Shown here: one piece after another, positions 45,901 to 55,274 of the stretch
Position numbering within the stretch: position 1 is the stretch's first letter
How the letters are laid out: each line of letters begins with the position of its first letter
Assembly (NCBI GenBank): GCA_023014365.1
Contig: JAEBUN010000003.1
Location: forward strand, 1-64,000
Origin: Lepiota brunneoincarnata
Lineage: Eukaryota; Basidiomycota; Agaricomycetes; Agaricales; Agaricaceae
Length of the DNA stretch: 64,000 bases
Direction of reading: 5' to 3'
Made by a program: the position numbers and the translations under genes
Notes under the pieces: model-generated
Told to the model about the DNA's origin: nothing
The model's input: the letters and a program-made list of their open reading frames with translations, nothing else
Database searches by the model: none

Positions 45901-46410
45901 GTTGTACGGCGAGGAATTGTGATGCGGAGGCTTTGAAGTTGATTTCTTCGAAGCTTGTGGGCTCTAGTGTGGAGATGTGGTTGAGTTGGTCGTTGTAGAT
46001 CCAATCGGGTTCCATGGATTGGATGAGTTCTCGGAATATAGTGTTGTCCCAACGTTCGTTTCTCCAGCGTAGTTGTTTGGCATCCCAGTCGATGTCTGGG
46101 TTGTGTTCTGCAAGCCAAGGGAATCCAAGGATGAGTCTTGGGCTTCCGAGGGAGACTACTTTTGGTTTGATCTCCATATTCTTCCCGTTAACCGTTAGGT
46201 TGAGGGTCGTGTAGTGGGTGGCTGTTCCATTTTCGTTAACAGATCCATCGGCATTTCGTACTTCGATGGGTCGATCGAGGAGTGTTGTTTTGAATGAATG
46301 TTGTTTGACCATTCCAGGGTCAATGAAGTTTCCTGCTGCTCCTGAGTCGAGTAGGGCGAGTAGTTCCACGCTTTCGGGTCCTTCCTTAGTGAACTTGTGT
46401 TTTCGGATTT
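42875..46410 (-). pseudogene. A2 pol: protease, RT, RNase H, integrase, chromodomain (one nonsense codon)
   Basis: The frame is open from upstream of 46369 to 42875 except for TGA at 44495-44497. There the relative in element C reads ALSRRPDH, so an Arg CGA has become TGA by a C-to-T change. Protease: LLALLDSGAAGNFIDPG. RT: VYMDDILIHAKTK (about 45290). RNase H: CDASLFASGAVL, SEQELFAIIRALKEW and SDHDNL. Integrase: H-x3-H zinc finger with CGACQQYK, core SMDLITDLPP, SDRDPRFAA and HPQTDGQTERFNQEI. A chromodomain (YEVESILRHRKFRNKYQFLV, then RWKGYLPTEDSWEP) ends the protein and probably targets heterochromatin. Stop readthrough would restore the whole polyprotein. Confidence 0.93.
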
Positions 46411-46530
46411 GACAGGGTAGATGTATTACGCGTGCTGACGATTCCTGTAACTTTACAACATTAATGTCATTTTGTGAATAGGAAAGGGAAGGAGGTCTTT
46501 GTGGAGGGCTAGACGTGGTGGCTAGTCTCC

Positions 46531-47655
46531 TTAGGCAAAATCCTTAACCAGAGGGGCATCTGGGTGGTTGGATTCATTTGCAAAATGTTCGTAGATGTCC
46601 TCGACTTCTTCGTCGGTTGCATCTTCTAGTATGTTGTATAGCGAGTTCTTTTTCCTGTAACTTGCTTGTCTTCTTCTGGATATCGCATTTGACTGGTTTC
46701 TGGCATCCAAATTGTGGGGTAATTCGGATCGGCGATATATTGTCTTTTTGGTGGGGCATTCGCAGGCGAAGTGTCCAGTCTTGCAGCAGTTGAAGCATCT
46801 CTTTTCTTTGAGATCCTTTCTTTGGGCGTCCGTGAGGATTGCATTGAGGGCTTCGCGGGTGCGTTCTTGTACCAACTGGTGGAGTCTGTCTTCTTCGGTC
46901 TCCTCGTCTTCATCAGCTTCCTCGGCGAGTAGATCTGGCTCGTCCTCAAAGTCGAGGTTGTAGACTGCTTCGGCGAGTTGGTCAATATCCATTGCGTTAG
47001 GGTCTGTTGCTTGATAGGGCAGTGGGATACGGCGCGTAAAAGCATTTCTTTTCCCTTTAAATGGGCGAGTGCGCGAAGTCGTTGGAAACGAGGGAGTTCC
47101 TCGAGTTTGCATATAGTCGCGTTGAGTTTGTAGTATCTGATATGCTGTTCGAGCTTGCTTGAACCAGTCGCTGAGTTTGTTTCCTGGATTGAGGCTAATT
47201 GTCTTGATTGCAACGGGGCGATCCAGCCCGTTCTTGAAATAGTTGACCGCCGCCACTCCATCTCCAAGGTCGGCCTGATAGGCAAGTATCTGGAACTGGG
47301 ATATGTAATCATCGATATATCGTCCATTCTGTTTGAGGTGGCGGATTCTGTCCATTGCATCGGCGGGGACATTGTTTGGGGCGAAGGATGTATCGAGTCC
47401 TTCGAGAAATTTCTTCCATGTCGGAAGGGTCTGGCTTCCATCAAGTTCTTTGTTTGATTCCAAGAATGCTCCTCTCCATGTTGCGGCGGGGCCGGTGGAC
47501 ATGTATGAAAGAGCGAATTGTATCTTGGTCTTGTCATCGGGAAAGGCTCCTGGCTTTGCATCGATGTATAGTTGTACTGCATCCTTCCAGAGGCGGAAGT
47601 AGTTGGTCTCTCCATTAAAGGTTGGGGGTGTGTTGATTTTTGCGGAGGAGGCCAT
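46531..47655 (-). CDS. A2 gag (374 residues or longer)
   Basis: An ATG at 47655 opens MASSAKINTPPTFNGETNY, a retrotransposon capsid domain (WKDAVQLYIDAKPG, LPTWKKFLEGLDTSFAP, YISQFQILAYQADLG). An acidic linker and one CCHC knuckle (CFNCCKTGHFACEC, about 46770) follow. A Ser/Pro-rich extension is open upstream in this frame to about 48100. Further upstream, in another frame, lies a repeat region (48392-48100) with SSxPxSVDWDNAP units, so the true N-terminus may be longer and spliced or frameshifted. Its product packages element RNA. Confidence 0.88.
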   Translation of the reverse strand: MASSAKINTPPTFNGETNYFRLWKDAVQLYIDAKPGAFPDDKTKIQFALSYMSTGPAATWRGAFLESNKELDGSQTLPTWKKFLEGLDTSFAPNNVPADAMDRIRHLKQNGRYIDDYISQFQILAYQADLGDGVAAVNYFKNGLDRPVAIKTISLNPGNKLSDWFKQARTAYQILQTQRDYMQTRGTPSFPTTSRTRPFKGKRNAFTRRIPLPYQATDPNAMDIDQLAEAVYNLDFEDEPDLLAEEADEDEETEEDRLHQLVQERTREALNAILTDAQRKDLKEKRCFNCCKTGHFACECPTKKTIYRRSELPHNLDARNQSNAISRRRQASYRKKNSLYNILEDATDEEVEDIYEHFANESNHPDAPLVKDFA

Positions 47656-48239
47656 ATTGTTAATGTCAGAGGTTGTGGATTCCTCGTCGGAAGTGTGAAT
47701 AGACCCGGTAGTGGGGCTAACTTCGGATGGTTCAGATTGTACAGGGGAACTGGATCGAGGTGGTGAGTGTACCGGTGATCCAAGTGGTGATGTGAGGGGT
47801 GAGAATGTTCTTGGGGGTTTCTGTTGCGAAGTGTTGTCGCTAGTTCTTGTACTTGTTGAGGGTTGAGGACCGGAGGATGGGGTAGATGTTCTATGAATCG
47901 GCTCCCCGAGCTTTGAGCGGGTAGAGGTGGCAGTTCTTTCAGGTGGTGGTTGTTTGGGTAGGGATTGAAGAACTGATGCTGGGGGTGCTGGGTATCCTGG
48001 GTCTTCTGTTCGACGTTGAACTCTCTCGGTAGGTTGTGTAGGGTACGGTGCGGAACCAGAGGGTGAACGAGTGAGGGGTATAGGTTTTGTTTTCTTTTTA
48101 GGGTCCGTGGTGGAGGGGGTGTGAGGTCGGGTTCGGAGTTGGTTGTCGACCAGTCAGAACTGTTGGATTCTTCGTAGTCGGTGGCAAGGGGGTCGTTTCG
48201 GTTTGTAGACAGGGTGAAGAGGGAAGAAGTCGAAGGTGA

Positions 48240-48560
48240 AGGTGAGGGTGAATAAACAACGCTTGCGGGTGCGTTATCCCAATCGACGCTTGAAGGTGCG
48301 GATGACCTGTATACAACGCTTACGGGTGCGTTATCCCAATCAACACTTAAAGGTGTGGATGACCTATCAACGCTTTCGGTGCGTCTGACCAAGGGTGCAG
48401 AGGGTATGGTGGCCTGCTCTACGGGGGTGTATCACCGGACAGCGACAAGGCGTGTCGTCAGATACGGTTGGCACTCGGATAGCGATAAAGCGTATCGTCT
48501 GCCGGTGTGGAAGGGTAGCGACAAGGCGTACCGATACCATGGGGTGTATGATGGAGGTTG
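48240..48560. repeat. A2 leader tandem repeats
   Basis: Two neighbouring short arrays. At about 48250-48370 a unit of about 60 bp (around CGGGTGCGTTATCCCAATC) is repeated twice, giving 20-residue repeats with SVDWDNAP on the minus strand. At about 48425-48540 three looser copies of a 36-40 bp unit contain AGCGACAAGGCGT. The same arrays, with CpG lost, are at about 54245-54540 in A1. Confidence 0.7.
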
Positions 48561-48568
48561 TCCAAAGG

Positions 48569-48582
48569 AAGCTTTAATCTAA
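48569..48582 (-). promoter_or_regulatory. A2 self-priming-type primer-binding site
   Basis: Directly inside the 5' LTR the minus strand reads TTAGATTAAAGCTT. There is no TGG, so it does not fit a tRNA 3' end. The 12 bases AGATTAAAGCTT are the exact complement of AAGCTTTAATCT in the LTR at 48763-48752, which lies where the transcript should start. A1 keeps the same sequence beside 54584. This is the arrangement of Tf1-type self-primed elements. Confidence 0.75.
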
Positions 48583-49280
48583 TGTTATGATCCGTGCTCC
48601 TTCTGTATCCGAGGATAACTGGAGACGGCCTTCAATCACTCTACAAGGTGTCCGAGACGGTTGGCCTTATAGAGCTTAGTGGATCGCGCTCAATGAGATA
48701 ACGAGGGAAGACGCCAAGTTAAGGCAGAGAGGTAAACGACCGCTGTTAACAAGATTAAAGCTTAGGGCTTTAATCTCTACTTGTACAGGCCTTATATACC
48801 TATGAGGTGCTATATACTCGTTATAGGTTACTTGGCTGTTCTACTGGTCGTGCGCAGTCCTGACCATGATGCACATCCTGGCTGATGGCATCCTAGCGTT
48901 ATTTATATTACAATGAGTCAGTACTCTCACTACTGCTGTGCGATGTTCCATCGCTTTCCTCTGACTCATAATCTCCTTCTCCCGATTGTATCTCCATGGA
49001 GTCCTCTCCGTTCTCGCTCTCCATTCTCTCGGTGCTTCCATCCGTATCGGAGGTTGGGTCGGTTGATCCACGGTTATCTTCCTCGTCCTCGGGGTATTCC
49101 AATATATCCTCCAAGGTTATCTCCATTCCTGCTTCTCTTGCCAGGTCCTGCATGGCAGTGTAGTATTCCCCTTCCTCGTCTTCGTACTCTTGTGCCCGTA
49201 ATTGGTCTGTAGTCTCCTGTACCCATCTTGTGAAGTCGAACAATAGTTCTTGTTCCTCCCGGTCTGGACTGTTCATAACA
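48583..49280 (-). repeat. A2 5' LTR with promoter and hairpin
   Basis: On the minus strand it starts TGTTATGAACAG. The U3 part contains the acidic ORF 49276-48908. A TATATAAGG box is at 48790-48798. About 25-30 nt downstream lies a hairpin with perfect 10-bp arms (48752-48761 and 48767-48776), the probable transcript 5' end. Confidence 0.93.
48908..49276 (-). CDS. U3-embedded acidic ORF (122 residues)
   Basis: The ATG begins at the fifth base of the LTR (TGTT-ATG). The product starts MNSPDREEQELLFDFTRWVQ, continues with MQDLAREAGMEITLEDILEY and ends in a Ser/Glu/Asp-rich tail. The first 75 residues are alike in all family-A LTRs of the window. The frame is intact here, in A3 (50767-50399) and in the A1 5' LTR, and truncated in others. 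In the genomic RNA it would sit at the 3' end within U3, the place of nef or sag in retroviruses, though no sequence relation to those is claimed. It may also be the C-terminus of ORF3b. Function unknown. Confidence 0.65.
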   Translation of the reverse strand: MNSPDREEQELLFDFTRWVQETTDQLRAQEYEDEEGEYYTAMQDLAREAGMEITLEDILEYPEDEEDNRGSTDPTSDTDGSTERMESENGEDSMEIQSGEGDYESEESDGTSHSSSESTDSL

Positions 49281-50072
49281 TGGGGTCTGTCCAGGGGTAG
49301 GTCTGTGATAAGGTCCATCAAGATATTTGAGAATGGATGGGTAGAACAGGGTCCAGGGATAGGTTGAAGTGGTGGCTTCAGGGGGTGGCAATTGATCTTG
49401 TATTGTTGGCAAGCATCACATCCACAGATGTAGTTCTTGACAAATGATCGCATCCTGGGCCAATAGGCATACTCCTGGAGTTTTCTAGTGGTCTCTGCGA
49501 TTCCAGGGTGTCCTGTGGTTGGTGAGTCATGTACTCTTTGCAGTAGGTGGCATCTGAGATGTAGATCTTGAGGTATAAATAGCTTTCCATGAACATGTGG
49601 GTGTCCTGAGTCATCTTCTTGGGTGATGTTGGTTTGTTTCTTCTTCTTCCACAGCTCCTTTATTTCATGCTTGGTAGTTTTGTCAATAATCTGGATGTGC
49701 TGTGGTTGTTCTGGGGTGAAGAATTTATCAGGTAGGGCAACAATCTGTTTGTTGTCCTTTATCTTGGGTTCATGGTTGGGTCGTCTTGAGAGAGCATCTG
49801 CTGGTCCATTTTTCTTTCCAGGGATGTGCCAGATTTCGATGTCAAATCATTGCATGTAGGCAATCCATCGAGCTTGTCTTCTACTGAGATCCTCAGGTTT
49901 TCTCCAGCAGTGAAGGTTATTGTGATCTGACCATACAATGGTCTTGTGAGATGATCCTTCTATGTGGTGGCGCCATTTCTTGAGTGCTCGGATTATGGCG
50001 AAGAATTCTTGTTCAGAGAAATGATAGTTGCATTCAGCTGGTGAGAATCCTTTTGAGAAGTATGCGACCAGG
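49281..50072 (-). pseudogene. A1 RNase H / integrase zinc-finger fragment
   Basis: It matches A2 43990-44780 with many CG to TG/CA changes. Visible are the integrase zinc finger (NYICGCDACQQYKINCHPL near 49400-49440) and the RNase H region near 49850-50060. It is bounded by A2 on the left and by solo LTR A3 on the right. Confidence 0.88.
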
Positions 50073-50771
50073 TGTTATGATCCGCGCTCCTTCTGTATCC
50101 GAGGATAACTGGAGACGGCCTTCAATCACTCTACAAGGTGTCCGAGACGGTTGGCCTTATAGAGCTTAGTGGATCGCGCTCAATGAGATAATCGAGGGAA
50201 GACGCCAAGTTAAGGCAGAGAGGTAAACGACCGCTGTTAACAAGATTAAAGCTTAGGGCTTTAATCTCTACTTGTACAGGCCTTATATACCTATGAGGTG
50301 CTATATACTTGTTATAGGTTACTTGGCCGTTCTACTGGTTGTGCGCAGTCCTGACCATGATGCACATCCTGGCTGATGGCATCCTAGCGTTATTTATATT
50401 ACAATGAGTCAGTACTCTCGCTACTGCTGTGCGATGTTCCATCGCTTTCCTCTGACTCATAATCTCCTTCTCCCGATTGTATCTCCATGGAGTCTTCTTC
50501 ATTCTCGCTCTCCATTCTCTCGGTGCTTCCATCCGTATCGGAGGTTGGATCGGTTGATCCATGGTTATCTTCCTCGTCCTCGGGGTATTCCAATATATCC
50601 TCCAAGGTTATCTCCATTCCTGCTTCTCTCGCCAGGTCCTGCATGGCGGTGTAGTATTCCCCTTCCTCGTCTTCGTTTTCTTGTGCCCGTAGTTGGTCTG
50701 TAGTCTCCTGTACCCATCTTGTAAAGTCGAACAATAATTCTTGTTCCTCCCGGTCTGGACTGTTCATAACA
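50073..50771 (-). mobile_element. Solo LTR A3 inside A1 (699 bp)
   Basis: Flanked by CCAGG at 50068-50072 and 50772-50776. It lies inside the A1 RNase H sequence. It is rich in CpG and close to the A2 LTRs, so it is young. The U3 ORF (50767-50399) is intact at 122 residues. Confidence 0.95.
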
Positions 50772-53700
50772 CCAGGTGTTTAACTCCATTATTGTCGCGT
50801 TGGAGGACTGCTCCTGATGCAAATAGTGATGCGTTGCATTCAATTTCAAAGGGTTTGTCTCAGTCTGGTACCATTAGTACTGGTTTACTTTGAAAATTTC
50901 TCCTGAGGGTATCAAAGGTGTTTTGGCATTCTTCTGTCCATTCAAATTTGTTGGTTTTGGACATTAAGGCATTGAGGGGTTTGGCCCATGTGGCATATTG
51001 ATGTATAAACTTCTGGTAGAAGTTGCAAAATCCTATGAATTTGCATATATTGTGCAGGGTAGTCAGTGTTGGCCATTCAGCGATGCCTTTGAGCTTTGCT
51101 GGGTCCATTGAGACTGAGTCTGGAGTGATGATAACTCCTAGATATTCAAGTTGTTGGCATTCAAATTTGCATTTCTCGGTCTTGAGGTATAGGTTGTTGT
51201 CTTTAAGTATCCTGAGTACTTCTCTTGTAAGATGTCGGAGTTCTTGTTTTGTTTTTGCATGAATGAGGATGCCGTCCATGTAAACAATTACTCCTCCATT
51301 ATCGATGAGTTTTTGGAATAATGAGTCCATCATGGTTTGGAAGGTTGCTGGGGAGTTGCACATTCTGAAAAACATGACCATAGGTTTGAATAATCCTCAG
51401 GGTGTTCTGAAGGCTCCTTTCCATTTGTCTCCTTTGCATATATGGATGTTGTTGTATCCTGCTCATACATCAAGTTTGGTAAAATATTGTGATCCTTGGA
51501 GTTTATCAAGAATGTGTGAGATGAGGGGAAGGTTGTATGCATTCTTGACAGTATGTTCATTGAGGTACCTGTAGTCTTGACAGGGGCATAGTTTTCTGTC
51601 TTTTTTTCCTATGAAGAAGAAAGGTGAGGCCATTGGTGATTCAGATGGTTGAATATATCCTTTCTGAAGATTTTCCTCAAGAAATGTGTCAAGTTCCTTT
51701 TCTTCATTAAGGGAGAGTCAGTAAGATTTCATGGCAATTGGTTTGAATGATTCCTTGAGTTCAATCTTGTGATCCCATGGTCATTGTGGGGGGAATTGTT
51801 TGGCTTGTTTCTTGCTGAATACTGGGAGGTATTTGTGGAATTCTGTGGGGATGACTTTTCTTGGGTTGTCGTTCTTCTTTTCTCCATGTTGTACAGCAAG
51901 GAATTGCAATGCTGAGGCTTTGAAGTTGATTTCTTCAAAGCTTGTAGGCTTGAGGGTAGAGATGTGGTTGAGTTGGTCATTGTAGATCCAATCGGGTTCC
52001 ATAGATTGGATGAGTTCTCGGAAGATAGTGTTGTCCCAATGTTCGTTTCTCCAGCATAATTGTTTGGCATCCCAGTCAATGTCTGGGTTGTGTTCTGTGA
52101 GCCAAGGGAATCCAAGGATAAGTCTTGGGCTTCCAAGGGAGACTACTTTTGGTTTGATCTCCATATCCTTTCTGTTGACCGTTAGGTTGAGGATTGTATA
52201 ATGGGTGGCTGTCCCATTTTCGTTAATGGATCTATCAGCATTTTGTACTTTGATGGATCGATCAAGGGGTATTGTCTTGAATGAGTGTTGTCTGACCATT
52301 CCAGGGTCGATGAAATTTCCTGCTGCTCCTGAGTTGAGTAGGGCAAGTAGTTCCATGCTTTCAGGTCCTTCCTTAGTGATTTTGTGTTTTTGGATTCAGT
52401 AGGGTAGATGTATTACACGTGCTGACAATTCCTGTAGTTTTACAACATTAATATCATTGTGTGGATAATGAAAGGAAGGGGGTCTTTGTGAAGGGCTAGA
52501 CGTGGTGGCTAGTCTCCTTAGGCAAAATCTTTAACCAGAGGGGCATCTGGGTGGTTGGATTTGTTTGTGAAGTGTTCATAAATGTCCTCAACTTCTTTGT
52601 TGGTTGTGTCTTCTAGTATGTTGTATAGGGAGTTCTTCTTCCTATAACTTGCTTGTCTTCTTCTGGATATTGCATTTGACTGGTTTCTGGCATCCAAATT
52701 GCGGGGTAATTTGGATCAGCGATATATGGTCTTCTTGGTGGGGCATTCACAGGTGAAGTGTCCAGTTTTGCAGCAGTTGAAGCATCTCTTCTCCTTGAGA
52801 TCCCTTCTCTGGGCATCTGTGAGGATTGCATTGAGGGCTTCACAGATGCACTCCTGTACCAACTGGTGGAGTCTGTCTTCTTCGGTCTCCTCATCTTCAT
52901 CAGCTTCCTCGGTGAGTAGATCTGGCTCTTCCTCAAAGTCAAGGTTGTAGACTGCTTCGGCAAGTTGGTCAATATCCATTGTGTTAGGGTCTGTCACTTG
53001 ATAGAGGAGTGGGACACAGCGTATAAAAGCATTTCTTTTCCCTTTAAATGAGTGAGGGCGCGAAGTCATTGGAAATGAGGGAGCTCCTCAAGTTTGCATA
53101 TAGTCGTGTTGAGTTTGTAGTATTTGATATGCTGTTCAAGCTTGTTTGAACCAGTCATTGAGTTTGTTTCCTGGGTTGAGGCTAATTGTCTTGATTGCAA
53201 TGGGATGATCCAGCCTGTTCTTGAAATAGTTGACTGCTGCCACTCCATCTCCAAGGTCAGCCTGATAGGCAAGTATCTGGAACTGGGATATGTAATTATT
53301 GATATATCGTCCGTTCTGTTTGAGGTGGGGGATTCTGTCCATTGCGTCTGCAGGGACATTGTTTGGGGCAAAGGATGTGTTGAGTCCTTCCAGGAATTTC
53401 TTCCATGTTGGAAGGTTCTGGCTTCCATCAAGTTCCTTGTTTGACTCCAAGAATGCTCCTCTCCATGTTGCAGCGGGGCTGGTGGACATGTATGAAAGGG
53501 CAAATTGTATCTTGGTCCTGTCATCGGAAAAGGCACCAGGCTTTGCATCAATGTATAGTTGTACTGCATCCTTCCAGAGGTGGTAGTAGTCAGTCTCTCC
53601 ATTAAAGGTTGGGGGTGTATTGATCTTTGTGGAGGAGGCCATATTGTTAGTGTCAGAGGTTGTGGATTCCTTGTCGGAAGTGTGAATAGACCCGGTAGTG

Positions 53701-54583
53701 GGGCTAACTTTGGATGATTTGGATTGTACAGGGGAACTGGATCGAGGCAGTGAGTGTACCGGTGATCCAAGTGGTGATATGAGGGGTGAAGATGTTCTTG
53801 GGGGTTCCTGTTGCAAAGTGTTGTCACAAGTTCTTGTACTTGTTGAGGGTTGAGGACTGGAGGATGGGGTAGATGTTCTATGAATTGGCTCCCTGAGCTT
53901 TGAGCAGGTAGAGGTGGCAGTTCTTTCAGGTGGTGGTTGTTTGGGTAGGGATTGAAGAACTGATGCTGGGGGTGCTGGGTATCCTGGGTCTTCTGTTCGA
54001 CGTTGAACTCTCTCAGTAGGTTGTGTAGGGTACGGTGCAGAACTAGAGGGTGAACAAGTGAGGGGTATAGGTTTTGTTTTCTTTTTATGTACATATGGTC
54101 TGTGATGGAGGGGGTGTGAAGTCGGGTTTGGAGTCAGTTGTCGACCAGTCAGAGCTGTTAGATTCTTCATAGTTGGTGGCGAGGGGGTCATTTCGGTTTG
54201 TAGACAGGGTGTAGAGGGAAGAAGTTGAAGGTGAAGGTGGGGTTGAAGGTGAATAAACAACGCTTGCAGGTGCATTATCCCAATCAATGCTTGAAGGTGC
54301 AGATGACCTATATACAATGCTTATGGGTGCATTATCCCAATCAACACTTAAAGGTGTGGATGACCTATCAACACTTTCAGTGTGTCTGACCAAGGGTGTA
54401 GAGGATATGGTGGCCTGCTCTATGGGGGTGTATCACTGGACAGCGACAAGGTGTGTCATCAGATGCAGTTGGCACTTGGATAGTGATAAAGTGTATCATC
54501 TGCTGGTGTGGAAGGGTAGTGACAAGGCGTACTGATGCCACAGGGTGTATGATGGAGGTTGTCCAAAGGAAGCTTTAATCTAA
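50772..54583 (-). pseudogene. A1 RT, protease and gag remnants
   Basis: Minus-strand pieces in order from the right: gag leader and capsid (54393-53066), knuckle CFNCCKTGHFTCEC (about 52760), protease LLALLNSGAAGNFIDPG with the catalytic Asp changed to Asn (about 52330), and RT with VYMDGILIHA instead of YMDD (about 51270). Several stops and frameshifts separate them. The loss of both the protease and the RT catalytic Asp shows that A1 is inactive. Confidence 0.88.
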
Positions 54584-55274
54584 TGTTATGATCTGTGCTC
54601 CTCCTGTATCCAAGGATAACTGGAGACAACCTTCAATCACTCTACAAGGTGTCTGAGACAGTTGGCCTTGCAGAGCTTAGTGGATCACACTCAATGAGAT
54701 AACGAGGGAACACGCCAAGTTAAGGCAGAGAGGGTTAACAACCGCTGTTAACAAGATTAAAGCTTAAGGCTTTAATCTCTACTTATACAGGCCTTATATA
54801 CCTATGAGATACTATATACTCACTATAGGTTATTGGGCTGTTCTACTTGTCTTGCACATCCTAGCTGATGGCATCCTACTGTTATTTATATATTACAATG
54901 AGTCAGTGTCCTCATTCTCCATTCCACTACTGTGTGATGTTCCATCACTTTCCTCTGACTCATAATTCTCTTCTCCCAATTCTATCTCCATGGATTCTCC
55001 TCCATTCTTGGTCTCCACTCTCTCAGTGCTTCCATCTGTATCAGAGGTTGGATCGGTTGATCCATGGCTATCTTCTTCATCCTCAGGGTATTCCAGAATA
55101 TCCTCCAGAGTTATCTCCATTCCTGCTTCTCTTGCCAAGTCCTGCATGGCATTGTAGTATTCCCCTTCTTCATCTTCATATTCCTGTGCTCGCAACTGGT
55201 CTGTGGTCTCCTGTACCCATCTTGTAAAGTCAAATAATTGTTCTTGTTCCTCTTGTTCCAGACTGTTCATAACA
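54584..55274 (-). repeat. A1 5' LTR (691 bp)
   Basis: Its outer edge is marked by TSD GCCTC (55275-55279). Beside it inside, AAGCTTTAATCTAA matches the self-priming site of A2. The U3 ORF is intact (about 125 residues, ending DTDSL) although CpGs are largely lost. Confidence 0.92.

Larger units (their letters stand above)
41038..49280 (-). mobile_element. Chromovirus A2, full-length inner copy (8243 bp)
   Basis: LTRs are 41038-41736 and 48583-49280, with TSD TGGGG at 41033-41037 and 49281-49285. The LTRs differ at only about two positions, so A2 is young. In minus orientation the order is 5' LTR, primer-binding site, gag, protease-RT-RNase H-integrase-chromodomain, accessory ORF region, polypurine tract and 3' LTR. 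It inserted into the integrase gene of its own older relative A1. Only one clear defect is seen in pol, a TGA at 44495. Confidence 0.96.
24172..55274 (-). mobile_element. Outer chromovirus A1 (family A), split by three insertions
   Basis: The left (3') LTR is 24172-24881 and the right (5') LTR is 54584-55274, with target duplication GCCTC at both outer edges. The body is dispersed as 24882-26349, 40236-41037, 49281-50072 and 50772-54583. With the inserted elements B (26350-40235), A2 (41038-49280) and solo LTR A3 (50073-50771) removed, these join in order into an element of about 8.3 kb, the same length and gene order as A2. Compared with A2, A1 has lost many CpGs, has stops and frameshifts, and its reverse transcriptase motif reads YMDG instead of YMDD. 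It is dead. Confidence 0.93.

Noticed and set aside
50772..54583. RIP (repeat-induced point mutation) as the cause of A1 decay
   Set aside because: Inspected changes fall mainly at CpG, not CpA, and RIP is not established in Agaricomycetes; methylation-driven CpG deamination fits better. A full count was not possible.
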